A stretch of DNA of 64,000 nucleotides from Pseudomonas sp. ANT_H12B (GTDB lineage Bacteria; Pseudomonadota; Gammaproteobacteria; Pseudomonadales; Pseudomonadaceae): the NCBI RefSeq assembly GCF_008369325.1, contig NZ_VOBI01000019.1:78884-142883 (forward strand). The letters run 5' to 3'. Below, piece after piece: positions 56,355 through 64,000 of this stretch (the stretch's first letter is position 1; each line of letters opens with the position of its first letter). Under the pieces are notes generated by a model. The model saw only the letters and a list, made by a program, of their open reading frames with translations. It had not been told where the DNA came from and did no database searches. The position numbers and the translations under genes were made by a program.

Positions 56355-57506
56355 ATGACGGCCCACGCCGACCTTTCGCCGACCCTTCAACTCGCCATCG
56401 ACCTGATCCGTCGTCCGTCCGTGACCCCGGTCGACGCCGATTGCCAGAAGCAGATGATGCAGCGCCTGGGCGATGCCGGTTTTGCGCTTGAGCCAATGCG
56501 CATCGAAGATGTGGATAACTTCTGGGCCACCCACGGTAAACACGAAGGCCCGGTGCTGTGCTTTGCCGGTCACACCGACGTGGTGCCGACCGGTCCGGTA
56601 ACAGCCTGGCAGATCGATCCGTTCGACGCTGTGATCGACGAACACGGCATGCTGTGCGGCCGTGGCGCGGCAGACATGAAAGGCAGCCTGGCAGCGATGA
56701 CCGTGGCAGCCGAGCGTTTTGTCGCCGACTACCCGGATCACAAGGGTTCGGTAGCCTTCCTGATCACCAGCGACGAAGAAGGCCCGGCGCATCATGGCAC
56801 CAAGGCTGTGATCGAACGCCTCGCCGCTCGCAAGGAACGTCTGGACTGGTGCATCGTCGGCGAACCGTCGAGCACCACTCTGGTGGGCGACGTGGTCAAA
56901 AACGGCCGTCGCGGCTCCCTCGGCGCCAAACTGACCGTGCGCGGGGTACAGGGTCATGTGGCGTATCCGCACCTGGCTAAAAACCCGATCCACCTTGCCG
57001 CCCCGGCATTGGCCGAACTGGCCGCCGAGCATTGGGACCATGGCAACGATTTCTTCCCGCCGACCAGTTTCCAGATCTCCAACGTGAACTCCGGCACCGG
57101 CGCGACCAACGTGATCCCGGGTGATTTGGTGGCGGTGTTCAACTTCCGCTTCTCCACCGAATCCACCGTCGAAGGCCTGCAGAAACGCGTCGCTGATATC
57201 CTCGACAAGCATGGCCTGGACTGGCATATCGACTGGGCGCTGTCCGGCCTGCCGTTTCTCACCGAGCCGGGCGCTCTGCTCGACGCGGTATCTGCGAGCA
57301 TCAAAGACATCACCGGTCGCGAAACGAAAGCATCCACCAGCGGCGGCACGTCCGATGGGCGCTTCATCGCGACCATGGGCACTCAGGTCGTGGAACTGGG
57401 CCCGGTCAACGCAACGATCCATCAGGTCAACGAGCGCGTGCTGGCCAGCGACCTCGATGTGCTGACCGAAATCTACTACCAGACCCTGATCAAGTTGCTC
57501 GCCTGA
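56355..57506 (+). CDS. dapE: Succinyl-diaminopimelate desuccinylase
   Basis: M20-family dinuclear zinc hydrolase that releases LL-DAP from its succinyl form. 383 residues from ATG 56355, preceded by CCGGAG. His73 and Asp75 (FAGHTDVVPTG), the bridging Asp in GRGAADMKG and the catalytic Glu in SDEEGPA are in place. The stop overlaps the rlmA start by 1 nt (TGATG). Completes the dapC-dapD-dapE set in the window. Confidence 0.97.
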   Translation: MTAHADLSPTLQLAIDLIRRPSVTPVDADCQKQMMQRLGDAGFALEPMRIEDVDNFWATHGKHEGPVLCFAGHTDVVPTGPVTAWQIDPFDAVIDEHGMLCGRGAADMKGSLAAMTVAAERFVADYPDHKGSVAFLITSDEEGPAHHGTKAVIERLAARKERLDWCIVGEPSSTTLVGDVVKNGRRGSLGAKLTVRGVQGHVAYPHLAKNPIHLAAPALAELAAEHWDHGNDFFPPTSFQISNVNSGTGATNVIPGDLVAVFNFRFSTESTVEGLQKRVADILDKHGLDWHIDWALSGLPFLTEPGALLDAVSASIKDITGRETKASTSGGTSDGRFIATMGTQVVELGPVNATIHQVNERVLASDLDVLTEIYYQTLIKLLA

Positions 57507-58315
57507 TGCTGGCCTGCCCGATCTGCAGTGAACCGCTGAACGCAGTGGACAACGGCGTAGCCTGCCCCGCCGGGCACCGTTTCGACCGTGCGCGTCAGGG
57601 TTACCTGAACCTGTTGCCGGTGCAGCACAAGAACAGCCGCGACCCTGGGGATAACCTGGCGATGGTCGAGGCCCGCCGCGACTTTTTGAACGCCGGCCAT
57701 TACGCGCCAGTGGCCAAGCGTCTGGCGGAACTGGCCGCGCAATACGCGCCGCAGCGCTGGCTGGACATCGGTTGTGGCGAGGGTTACTACACCGCGCAAA
57801 TCGCCGAGGCCTTGCCGAACGCCGACGGTTACGCGCTGGATATTTCCCGGGAAGCCGTTAAACGCGCCTGCAAACGCAACCCGCAACTGACCTGGTTGAT
57901 CGCCAGCATGGCACGGGTGCCGTTGGCCTCGGGCAGCTGCCAGTTTCTCGCCAGCGTCTTCAGTCCACTGGACTGGGAAGAAGCCAAACGTCTGCTCAGC
58001 CGCGGTGGCGGCCTGATGAAAGTCGGACCGACCAGCGGCCATCTGATGGAATTGCGCGAGCGTCTGTACGACGAAGTGCGTGAATACACCGACGACAAGC
58101 ATCTGGCCTTGATGCCTGAAGGCATGACGCTGCAGCACAGCGAAACCCTGGAATTCAAACTGACGCTGGAAAAGGGTCAGGACCGGGCGAACCTATTGGC
58201 CATGACACCCCACGGCTGGCGCGCCAGTGCCGAACGCCGGGCGGCAGTCATCGAACAGGTCGAGCCGTTCGGGGTCACTGTTTCAATGCGCTACGATTAC
58301 TTCGTACTTCAATAA
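57506..58315 (+). CDS. rlmA: 23S rRNA (guanine-N1)-methyltransferase RlmA
   Basis: Methylates G745 (E. coli numbering, RlmA-I) of 23S rRNA using SAM. 269 residues. An N-terminal zinc site is visible (Cys4, Cys7, Cys20, His24 in ACPICSEPL...CPAGHRFD), and SAM motif LDIGCGEGYYTAQIA lies near 85-99. RlmA-I (G745) is expected in Gram-negative bacteria. Translationally coupled to dapE. Confidence 0.93.
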   Translation: MLACPICSEPLNAVDNGVACPAGHRFDRARQGYLNLLPVQHKNSRDPGDNLAMVEARRDFLNAGHYAPVAKRLAELAAQYAPQRWLDIGCGEGYYTAQIAEALPNADGYALDISREAVKRACKRNPQLTWLIASMARVPLASGSCQFLASVFSPLDWEEAKRLLSRGGGLMKVGPTSGHLMELRERLYDEVREYTDDKHLALMPEGMTLQHSETLEFKLTLEKGQDRANLLAMTPHGWRASAERRAAVIEQVEPFGVTVSMRYDYFVLQ

Positions 58316-58398
58316 ACTATAAATTTTTGGCCTTGAGCAACGGCTTGAGGCCGGCTAAATCCGCGAATGGATTTTTCAGACCCGCAGTGAGGACATCC

Positions 58399-58776
58399 AT
58401 GCGCCAACCCGATATCGAGATTTACCTGAAAGACGCCGACGTCGACTACAAGGCCGTCGCGGCCTGGCTCGGCACTGCTTTGGGCCCGTGCACCGACTGG
58501 GTCCAGAAAGGCCAGACCTACAAGTGCAAGGCCGGCAACGTGTCGGTCACCTGGTTGCCGAAAGCCGTGGGCAAATGGAACAGCCTGTTCCTGGACAGCG
58601 ACCAGACCCCGTGGGACGACGACATCGCCTGCGCCCGCGCAGCGTTTACCGCGCTGAACGTTGAAGTGCGTTGTGCACCGGGTAGCTGGGTCGAGGAAGA
58701 AGGTGAAGAAACGGCGGATCGCTGGATGCGCATCAGCGCGGACGGTGAAGAAGAAATCACCTGGAAAACTGTCTAA
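58399..58776 (+). CDS. Conserved hypothetical protein, 125 residues
   Basis: Starts MRQPDIEIYLKDADVDYKAVAAWLG, after an AGGACATCC segment that contains a plausible ribosome-binding site. Acidic and tryptophan-rich, with WNSLFLDSDQTPWDDDIACARAAFTALNVEVRC in the middle and a Glu-rich C-terminus (VEEEGEETADRWMRI). No signal peptide, membrane helix or known catalytic motif. It lies 83 bp after rlmA and may share its transcript. I know of similar small proteins in Pseudomonas but no function. Confidence 0.8.
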   Translation: MRQPDIEIYLKDADVDYKAVAAWLGTALGPCTDWVQKGQTYKCKAGNVSVTWLPKAVGKWNSLFLDSDQTPWDDDIACARAAFTALNVEVRCAPGSWVEEEGEETADRWMRISADGEEEITWKTV

Positions 58777-58793
58777 AAACTGTACACAAAACC

Positions 58794-58883
58794 TGTGGGA
58801 GCGAGCTTGCTCGCGATGAGGCCCTTTCAGTCAACATGAATGTTGAATGTCAGTCAGCTATCGCGAGCAAGCTCGCTCCCACA
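58794..58883. repeat. REPIN between the hypothetical gene and cspA-like gene
   Basis: TGTGGGAGCGAGCTTGCTCGCGAT and a near-perfect inverted copy ATCGCGAGCAAGCTCGCTCCCACA. The spacer holds the dyad CAACAT-GAATGTTGAATGTCAG, related to TGACATTCAACA in other REPINs here. Confidence 0.9.
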
Positions 58884-58911
58884 GTGGTTTTGGGTGATCT
58901 GAAGAGCGGAT

Positions 58912-59121
58912 TTACAAACCGACTACGTCTTCAGCCTGCAAACCCTTCTCGCCGGTCACCACGCCGTATTCCACCTGCTGCCCCTCAGCCAGGGAACGAT
59001 GCCCCTCGCCGCGAATCGCGCGGTAGTGCACGAACACGTCCATCCCGTCCTCGCGCTGAATAAAGCCATAACCCTTGGCATCGTTGAACCACTTCACACT
59101 GCCGGTTTCGCGCGTAGCCAT
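58912..59121 (-). CDS. Cold-shock-domain protein, CspA family
   Basis: 69 residues; a single OB-fold cold-shock domain binding single-stranded RNA/DNA. RNP1 is KGYGFIQ (16-22) and RNP2 is VFVHY (29-33); the SVKWFNDAKG start is typical. AAGGGGGT precedes the ATG. The 5' region to plsB (164 bp) is AT-rich as usual for csp genes, but cold induction cannot be inferred. A REPIN lies immediately downstream. Confidence 0.95.
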   Translation of the reverse strand: MATRETGSVKWFNDAKGYGFIQREDGMDVFVHYRAIRGEGHRSLAEGQQVEYGVVTGEKGLQAEDVVGL

Positions 59122-59285
59122 GTCAGTACCCCCTTGTTTTTATTTTGAACGGCCGAGTATATGACAGTCGTCAAAACTCTCAACTCAACTTTACTTAGCT
59201 GCTTTTTTGCCGATTTTCGGCGAATACGGCACACTATCGGCCGCCCAAGCGATTGCTTGGTTTTGTTCACTCATGCAGAAGCCGT

Positions 59286-61787
59286 ATGACCCGTTCCCCG
59301 TTCCGCCGTCTTGTGTTTGGCACCCTGCGCCGACTGCTCTACCTCTGGGTTCGCTCGGAGACGATCAACCAGTCGTCGTTCACCCTCAACCTCGACCGCA
59401 GTCGTCCGGTGTTCTACGTCCTGCAAAATCCTTCGCTGACCGACCTCGCCGTGGTCGATACCGAATGCAGCAAGGCTGGCCTGCCGCGCCCGGTGTTGCC
59501 AGTATCGGTAGGTACGCTGGTGGAGCCCGCCGCGTTCTTTTATCTGACGCCGGAGCCCGATTGGCTCGGCCGTCAGGATAAGCGTGGTGCACCGCCGACC
59601 TTGACTCGCCTGGTCAGTGCCCTGAGCCAGAGCGCAGCCGAAGACGCACAGATCATTCCGGTCAGCGTGTTCTGGGGTCAGTCACCGGACAGCGAATCGA
59701 GCCCGTGGAAACTGCTCTTCGCCGACAGCTGGGCGGTCACCGGGCGCTTGCGCCGGTTGCTGAGCATCATTGTGCTGGGACGCAAAACCCGCGTTCAGTT
59801 CTCCGCGCCGATCCATTTGCGCGAACTGATCGACCACAACAAGGGCCACGAGCGCACCGTGCGCATGGCCCAACGAATTTTGCGGGTGCACTTTCGCAAC
59901 CTGAAAGCGGCGGTGATCGGTCCGGACATTTCCCACCGTCGCAACCTGGTCAAAGGCCTGCTGAATCAGCCGCTGGTCAAGCAAGCGATCCTCGACGAAG
60001 CCGAGCGCGAGAACATCTCTCCAGAGAAAGCCAAAGCCCAGGCCCTGCGCTATGGCAACGAGATCGCCTCCGACTACACCTACACCGCGATCCGTTTTCT
60101 GGAAGTGGTGCTGAGCTGGTTCTGGAACAAGATCTACGACGGGATCAAGGTCAACCACATCGAAGGCGTGCAGAAGGTCGCTCAGGGTCACGAAGTGATT
60201 TACGTGCCGTGCCATCGCAGCCACATCGACTACCTGCTGCTGTCCTATTTGCTGTTTCGCAATGGCCTGACCCCGCCGCACATCGCCGCAGGGATCAACC
60301 TCAACATGCCGGTCATCGGCAGCCTGCTGCGCCGTGGCGGCGCGTTCTTCATGCGCCGCACCTTCAAGGGCAACCCGCTCTACACCTCGGTGTTCAACGA
60401 ATACCTGCACACCCTGTTTACCAAAGGCTTCCCGGTGGAGTACTTCGTCGAGGGTGGCCGTTCGCGCACCGGGCGCATGCTGCAACCGAAAACCGGCATG
60501 CTGGCGATCACCCTGCGCAGCTTCCTGCGCTCGTCGCGGATGCCGATCGTCTTCATCCCGGTCTACATCGGTTATGAACGCGTGCTGGAAGGCCGGACCT
60601 ACCTCGGCGAACTGCGTGGCGCGACCAAGAAGAAAGAATCGATCTTCGATATTTTCAAGGTCATCGGCGCCCTCAAGCAGCGCTTCGGCCAAGTGGCGGT
60701 GAACTTCGGCGAGCCGATCAAACTGGCGGAGTTCCTCGACAGCGAGCAGCCAGACTGGCGTCAACAGGAACTCGGCCCGCAGTTCAAACCGGCCTGGCTC
60801 AACGAAACCACCAACCGCCTCGGCGAAAAAGTCGCGCAGCATCTGAACGAAGCGGCGGCGATCAACCCGGTCAACCTCGTGGCACTGGCACTGCTGTCCA
60901 CCAGCCGTCTCGCGCTGGATGATCGTGCGATGGCACGCGTGCTCGATCTGTATCTGGCGCTGTTGCGCAAGGTCCCGTATTCGCCGCACACCACCCTGCC
61001 GGAAGGTGACGGGCGGGCGTTGATCGAGCATGTGAAGGACATGGACCTGCTGTCCGAACAAAGCGACGCCTTGGGCAAGATTCTGTATCTGGACGAGCAG
61101 AACGCCGTCCTGATGACCTACTACCGCAACAACGTGCTGCACATCTTCGCGCTGCCAGCGTTGCTGGCGAGTTTCTTCCAGAGCGCGTCACGCATGAGCC
61201 GTGAGCAGATACTGCGCTACACCCGCGCGCTCTATCCGTACTTGCAATCGGAGTTGTTCATTCGTTGGTCGATGGACGAACTGGATGCCGTGATCGATCA
61301 GTGGCTGGAAGCGTTCGTCGAGCAAGGTCTGCTGCGTTTCGAGAGCGATGTTTACCTGCGTCCGGCACCGAGCTCGCGGCATTTCGTGCTGCTGACGCTG
61401 CTGTCGAAAAGCATCGCCCAGACCCTGCAACGCTTCTACATGACTGTGTCCCTGTTGCTCAACAGCGGCCAGAACAGCATCAGCGCCGAAGAGCTAGAAG
61501 ACCTCTGCACGGTCATGGCCCAACGCCTGTCGATCTTGCATGGCCTGAACGCCCCGGAATTCTTCGACAAGAGCCTGTTCCGCCACTTCATCCAGACCAT
61601 GCTGGATCTGGACGTGCTCAAGCGCGACGAAGCCGGCAAGCTGAGCTACCACGAACTGCTTGGCGAATTGGCCGAAGGCGCGGCGAAACGGGTATTGCCG
61701 GCGGAGATTCGTTTGTCGATTCGTCAGGTGGCGTTGCATCGCAGTGAAGATGCGGACGATCAGGTCGTCAAACAGCCCGAGGCCTGA
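59286..61787 (+). CDS. plsB: Glycerol-3-phosphate 1-O-acyltransferase
   Basis: Inner-membrane enzyme acylating sn-glycerol 3-phosphate, the first step of phospholipid synthesis. 833 residues from ATG 59286. The HX4D catalytic motif is His310-RSHI-Asp315 (PCHRSHIDYLLLSY); further acyltransferase blocks are GGAFFMRRTF, FVEGGRSRTGRML and FIPVYIGYERVLE. The length and long C-terminal domain match E. coli PlsB. cdsA (35063) later uses its product, phosphatidate. Confidence 0.97.
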   Translation: MTRSPFRRLVFGTLRRLLYLWVRSETINQSSFTLNLDRSRPVFYVLQNPSLTDLAVVDTECSKAGLPRPVLPVSVGTLVEPAAFFYLTPEPDWLGRQDKRGAPPTLTRLVSALSQSAAEDAQIIPVSVFWGQSPDSESSPWKLLFADSWAVTGRLRRLLSIIVLGRKTRVQFSAPIHLRELIDHNKGHERTVRMAQRILRVHFRNLKAAVIGPDISHRRNLVKGLLNQPLVKQAILDEAERENISPEKAKAQALRYGNEIASDYTYTAIRFLEVVLSWFWNKIYDGIKVNHIEGVQKVAQGHEVIYVPCHRSHIDYLLLSYLLFRNGLTPPHIAAGINLNMPVIGSLLRRGGAFFMRRTFKGNPLYTSVFNEYLHTLFTKGFPVEYFVEGGRSRTGRMLQPKTGMLAITLRSFLRSSRMPIVFIPVYIGYERVLEGRTYLGELRGATKKKESIFDIFKVIGALKQRFGQVAVNFGEPIKLAEFLDSEQPDWRQQELGPQFKPAWLNETTNRLGEKVAQHLNEAAAINPVNLVALALLSTSRLALDDRAMARVLDLYLALLRKVPYSPHTTLPEGDGRALIEHVKDMDLLSEQSDALGKILYLDEQNAVLMTYYRNNVLHIFALPALLASFFQSASRMSREQILRYTRALYPYLQSELFIRWSMDELDAVIDQWLEAFVEQGLLRFESDVYLRPAPSSRHFVLLTLLSKSIAQTLQRFYMTVSLLLNSGQNSISAEELEDLCTVMAQRLSILHGLNAPEFFDKSLFRHFIQTMLDLDVLKRDEAGKLSYHELLGELAEGAAKRVLPAEIRLSIRQVALHRSEDADDQVVKQPEA

Positions 61788-61796
61788 TGACATCCC

Positions 61797-61887
61797 TGTG
61801 GGAGTGAGCCTGCTCGCGAATGCGGTTTAACATTCAACATTTCAGTTGCCTGGCACACCGCTTTCGCGAGCACGCTCACTCCCACAT
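61797..61887. repeat. REPIN between plsB and the lipoprotein gene
   Basis: TGTGGGAGTGAGCCTGCTCGCGAA and inverted TTCGCGAGCACGCTCACTCCCACA carry compensating changes (GTGAG/CTCAC). The spacer TTTAACATTCAACAT matches that at 20523. Confidence 0.9.
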
Positions 61888-61903
61888 CAATTGGAGATCT
61901 GCG

Positions 61904-62302
61904 ATGAAAAAACTCTCTTTATTGGCCATGACCACCCTGCTGGGCGCCTGTCAGTCGATGCAACCCGCCGCTAAAACCTCCCTCGACGGCGAAGTCTTCT
62001 ACCTGCAACGCATCGCCCTGCCGCCGAGCGCCACATTGAGCGTCAGCCTGCAGGACGTGTCCCTCGCCGACGCGCCCGCCGTGATCCTTGACGAACACAA
62101 AGGCCCGGTCAAAGGTCAGGTGCCGCTACCCTTTCATCTGAGTTACGATCCAACGCAGGTCAAACCGGGCCATCGTTATTCGGTCAGTGCACGAATCGAA
62201 GTGAATGGCGAACTGATGTTCATCACCACCGAACATCACGCCGTGCGGCTGGATGGCAGCGATCCGCAGCCACTGAAAATCCGCGTCGACGCCGTCCGCT
62301 AA
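61904..62302 (+). CDS. YbaY/YscW-like lipoprotein
   Basis: 132 residues. Lipoprotein signal MKKLSLLAMTTLLGAC with lipidated Cys16. The mature part is a beta-rich domain (EVFYLQRIALPPSATLSVSLQDVSLADAPAVIL ... PLPFHLSYDPTQV), the pattern of the YbaY/YscW type (Pfam name 'type III secretion lipoprotein chaperone'), though no type III genes are here. TTGGAGAT precedes the start. Function in Pseudomonas unknown. Confidence 0.85.
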   Translation: MKKLSLLAMTTLLGACQSMQPAAKTSLDGEVFYLQRIALPPSATLSVSLQDVSLADAPAVILDEHKGPVKGQVPLPFHLSYDPTQVKPGHRYSVSARIEVNGELMFITTEHHAVRLDGSDPQPLKIRVDAVR

Positions 62303-62329
62303 TTTCCTCTTTCGAACAAGGAAGCAGCC

Positions 62330-63019
62330 ATGCTCCGCCCTACCCTTCGCTTCGCCGGCCTGTTCGCAGGCTTGATGATCTCTGCCAGCGCCACGGCCCT
62401 GTCCCTCAGTGACCTGTCACAAAAGGACGCCACCGGCGGGCTCAAGGATGCCCTGACCCAAGGCGCGCAACTGGCTGTGAAACAACTCGGCACGCCGGGT
62501 GGCTTCAGCAATAACCCGGACGTGAAAATCGAACTGCCGGGCAAACTGGGCAAAGTCGCCAGCAAAATGAAAGCCTTCGGCATGGGTAGCCAGGTTGATC
62601 AATTGGAAACCAGCATGAACAAAGCGGCTGAAACTGCTGTGACGCAGGCCCAGCCGATCCTCGTTGATGCGGTGAAGAACATGAGCGTGGAAGATGCCAA
62701 GGGAATTCTCAGCGGCGGCAAGGACTCGGCCACTCAGTACCTGAGCAAAACCAGCCGCGAACAGATCCGCGTCAAGTTCCTGCCAATCGTCAAGCAAGCC
62801 ACCGACCAGGTGGGCTTGGCCAAGCAGTACAACTCGTTCGCCGGGCAAGCCGCGACGATGGGTGTGGTGGATGGGAAGAATGCCAGCATTGAGAGCTACG
62901 TCACCGAGCAGGCGCTGAATGGTTTGTTCGAGATGATTGGCAAGCAGGAAGAAACCATCCGCCAGAATCCTGCGGCGGCAGCGACCAGTCTGGCGAAGAA
63001 GGTGTTTGGTACGTTGTAA
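62330..63019 (+). CDS. Secreted DUF4197-family protein
   Basis: 229 residues with a signal peptide (cleavage near residue 23, SATA/LSLSD). Mature protein is largely helical: GGLKDALTQGAQLAVKQLG, VDQLETSMNKAAETAVTQAQPILVDAVKNMS, and a C-terminal EQALNGLFEMIGKQEETIRQNPAAAATSLAKKVFG, which is the usual DUF4197 ending. Periplasmic location is inferred. It is 27 bp after the lipoprotein gene, so probably co-transcribed. Function unknown. Confidence 0.88.
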   Translation: MLRPTLRFAGLFAGLMISASATALSLSDLSQKDATGGLKDALTQGAQLAVKQLGTPGGFSNNPDVKIELPGKLGKVASKMKAFGMGSQVDQLETSMNKAAETAVTQAQPILVDAVKNMSVEDAKGILSGGKDSATQYLSKTSREQIRVKFLPIVKQATDQVGLAKQYNSFAGQAATMGVVDGKNASIESYVTEQALNGLFEMIGKQEETIRQNPAAAATSLAKKVFGTL

Positions 63020-63041
63020 TTTTTGAGTGACTGAAAACCAC

Positions 63042-63080
63042 AAAAAGCCCGCTGACCTTTATAGGTTCAGCGGGCTTTTT
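63042..63080 (+). terminator. Intrinsic terminator after the DUF4197 gene
   Basis: AAAAAGCCCGCTGACC-TTTATA-GGTTCAGCGGGCTTTTT: a stem of at least 11 bp with A/T flanks, bidirectional in form. Confidence 0.9.
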
Positions 63081-63239
63081 CGTTTCGTCGGAACGCCGCC
63101 CGGGGCAGCCAGTTCCCACATTTTGCCGGGTTGGTCTGAGAAATACTGTGAACGTCCTACAGTGGTTGCTGTTCTGGAGGAGGATTCCGACAGGTTCTAT
63201 CGGTTGTCGTGTTGGAAGTCGGGAGGATAGGCTTTGGGT

Positions 63240-63478
63240 GTCGCTGAAAATCAGCGACCGGGCGTCGCGGCCTGAATTAGCTTACTTGGTGCATAATCAC
63301 CCGCCTCAACCGACCATCCTTCAGTGTTTGTCGTTTGGTCATATGGTGGCTGTGCGCGGGATACCTTCGGGTATGCCGGGTTTCCAAGTAGCTCGGTCCG
63401 CGAACCTGCGTACAGCTGCCACCCTCCATCGCATCGCGGCGATCAGTGGCGGCTCCAATACTTACTTGGAGCTTCACC
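63240..63478 (+). promoter_or_regulatory. Candidate structured leader RNA with a sequestered ribosome-binding site
   Basis: Non-coding stretch before the DUF6124-type gene with four foldable elements: an 8-bp stem GTCGCTGA-AAA-TCAGCGAC (63240-63258); ATACC-TTCG-GGTAT, a UUCG tetraloop hairpin (63361-63374); a 9-bp stem AGCTGCCAC/GTGGCGGCT (63414-63422 with 63446-63454); and GCTCCAA-N7-TTGGAGC (63452-63458 with 63466-63472), which covers the TTGGAG ribosome-binding site. The last two stems share bases 63452-63454 and exclude one another. The rest of the gap after the terminator (63081-63239) shows no gene. Confidence 0.55.
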
Positions 63479-63856
63479 ATGTTCAAAGAAACCCCGAATC
63501 CCCCCGAAACCGACGACGTTTCCCCCTACGAATCCGTCGATTCAAAAAAACTCAACGAAGCCGCCGAACGTGCCCTCGACTTCCACTTCCCGTCGATTGC
63601 CGACATCAAAGCCGCACCGCGCACGCCCAGCTCCCTGTTTTCCGTGGACCCAGAGGCGACTACCGAAACCTTGGTGGTTTTTTTGGTCGAGACCCTGGCC
63701 TCGGTCGATGTGATGGTCCATCAGTTGGTGGATCATCTAGAGGGTGGGTCGCGCTATGCCCTGTTGGGCATTTCAAACAGCATCATGGTGGCGGAGATCA
63801 CCGCGAACCGGGTGCTGGATAACATCGACGTGCTAAAACCTTCGCCACACCGCTGA
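63479..63856 (+). CDS. Small DUF6124-type protein of Pseudomonas
   Basis: 125 residues from ATG 63479, 7 nt after the TTGGAG site. Begins MFKETPNPPETDDVSPYESVDSKKLNEAAERALDFHF; the middle has PSSLFSVDPEATTETLVVFLVETLASVDVMVHQL and the end ALLGISNSIMVAEITANRVLDNID. Predominantly helical, with no signal peptide. This is a Pseudomonas paralogous family (DUF6124, formerly grouped with DUF3077) as I recall, often in several copies per genome; function unknown. Its leader is unusually long and structured. Confidence 0.8.
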   Translation: MFKETPNPPETDDVSPYESVDSKKLNEAAERALDFHFPSIADIKAAPRTPSSLFSVDPEATTETLVVFLVETLASVDVMVHQLVDHLEGGSRYALLGISNSIMVAEITANRVLDNIDVLKPSPHR

Positions 63857-63859
63857 TCC

Positions 63860-63874
63860 TGTGGGAGCGAGCTT
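63860..63874. repeat. REP fragment interrupted by the IS3-family element
   Basis: TGTGGGAGCGAGCTT is the first part of the usual REP (which continues GCTCGCGA elsewhere in this window), but the sequence changes to GAACTGGCC, the IS end. Confidence 0.7.
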
Positions 63875-64000
63875 GAACTGGCCTAATAATTCCGGACACC
63901 TCTTAAGGGCGATATGATTTCGCCAATTTGGAGGTTCCATGAAAGAAAGAAGAGTCTTTTCCCGCGAGTTCAAACATCGTGCAGCCAGCATGGTGATTGA
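63874..64000 (+). mobile_element. Left end of an IS3-family insertion sequence (runs off the right edge)
   Basis: A terminal region TGAACTGGCC...TTCCGGACACC precedes an orfA-type transposase start. The exact first base (63874-63879) cannot be fixed without the other end. The element begins within a REP sequence. Confidence 0.75.
63939..64000 (+). CDS. IS3-family transposase OrfA, N-terminus only
   Basis: ATG 63939, preceded by TTGGAGGT, reads MKERRVFSREFKHRAASMVI before the window ends. The 'RRxFSREFKxxAxxM' start is the Tnp_1/HTH_8-type helix-turn-helix of IS3-family OrfA proteins, which bind the element ends and are fused to OrfB (DDE integrase) by frameshifting. Only about 20 codons are visible. 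Confidence 0.85.
   Translation, partial: MKERRVFSREFKHRAASMVI

Noticed and set aside
61904..62302. Evidence of a type III secretion system from the YscW-like lipoprotein
   Set aside because: The family name is historical; no other secretion genes are nearby and YbaY-type proteins occur widely without one.

Overview
The window is chromosomal DNA from a fluorescent-group Pseudomonas (P. fluorescens/P. koreensis-like). The evidence is gene order (mutS-fdxA-rsmZ-rpoS-nlpD-pcm-surE-truD-ispF ... eno-kdsA-pyrG-tilS-accA-dnaE-rnhB-lpxB ... rpsB-map-glnD-dapC), high GC with GC-ending codons, P. aeruginosa-like protein sequences, and typical Pseudomonas REP palindromes. The species is not determined. 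No tRNA, rRNA or CRISPR array was seen.

Layout. 1-620: 5' part of a Zeta-toxin-like kinase gene leaving the left edge, next to mutS (in pseudomonads the mutS-cinA gap is a known tailocin/prophage site). 764-7532: mutS, ferredoxin fdxA, the small RNA rsmZ with its GacA box, a decayed IS4-family element, rpoS and nlpD. The IS sits exactly in the loop of the rpoS terminator with a 10-bp target duplication. 7745-16255: pcm, surE, truD, ispF, the formaldehyde detoxification pair fghA-adhC with a divergent LysR regulator, ispD, ftsB and eno. 16412-25242: kdsA, pyrG, tilS, accA, dnaE. 25319-39936: a long minus-strand run for lipid A, outer-membrane assembly, isoprenoid/phospholipid precursors and translation (rnhB, lpxB, lpxA, fabZ, lpxD, ompH, bamA, rseP, dxr, cdsA, uppS, frr, pyrH, tsf, rpsB). 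40312-45197: map, glnD, dapC on the plus strand.

45375-49089 is the most accessory-looking part: two AT-richer metzincin protease genes interleaved with a Na+/H+ antiporter gene and a detached duplicate of its 3' end. 49296-53311 holds an ArsC/YffB-like reductase, dapD, csdA-csdE and tcdA. 53540-61787 holds a GH17-GT2 beta-glucan synthase, dapE, rlmA, a small hypothetical gene, a cold-shock protein and plsB. 61904-63856 holds a YbaY-like lipoprotein, a DUF4197 protein and a DUF6124-type small protein. The right edge is the start of an IS3-family element inserted in a REP sequence.

Themes. dapC, dapD and dapE supply the succinylase route to diaminopimelate/lysine; glnD controls nitrogen signalling; csdA-csdE-tcdA form a sulfur-transfer/tRNA t6A-cyclisation set; ispD, ispF, dxr and uppS feed undecaprenyl phosphate; lpxA, lpxB, lpxD, fabZ and kdsA feed lipid A/LPS. 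Paired inverted REP elements (REPINs) with related spacers occupy many gaps, mainly right of 43 kb.

The strongest candidates for something undescribed are: (1) the roughly 240-nt folded leader upstream of the DUF6124-type gene, where the Shine-Dalgarno sequence lies in a hairpin mutually exclusive with an upstream stem; (2) the tandem metalloprotease/antiporter-tail duplication; (3) the loop-centred IS insertion into the rpoS terminator immediately upstream of rsmZ.
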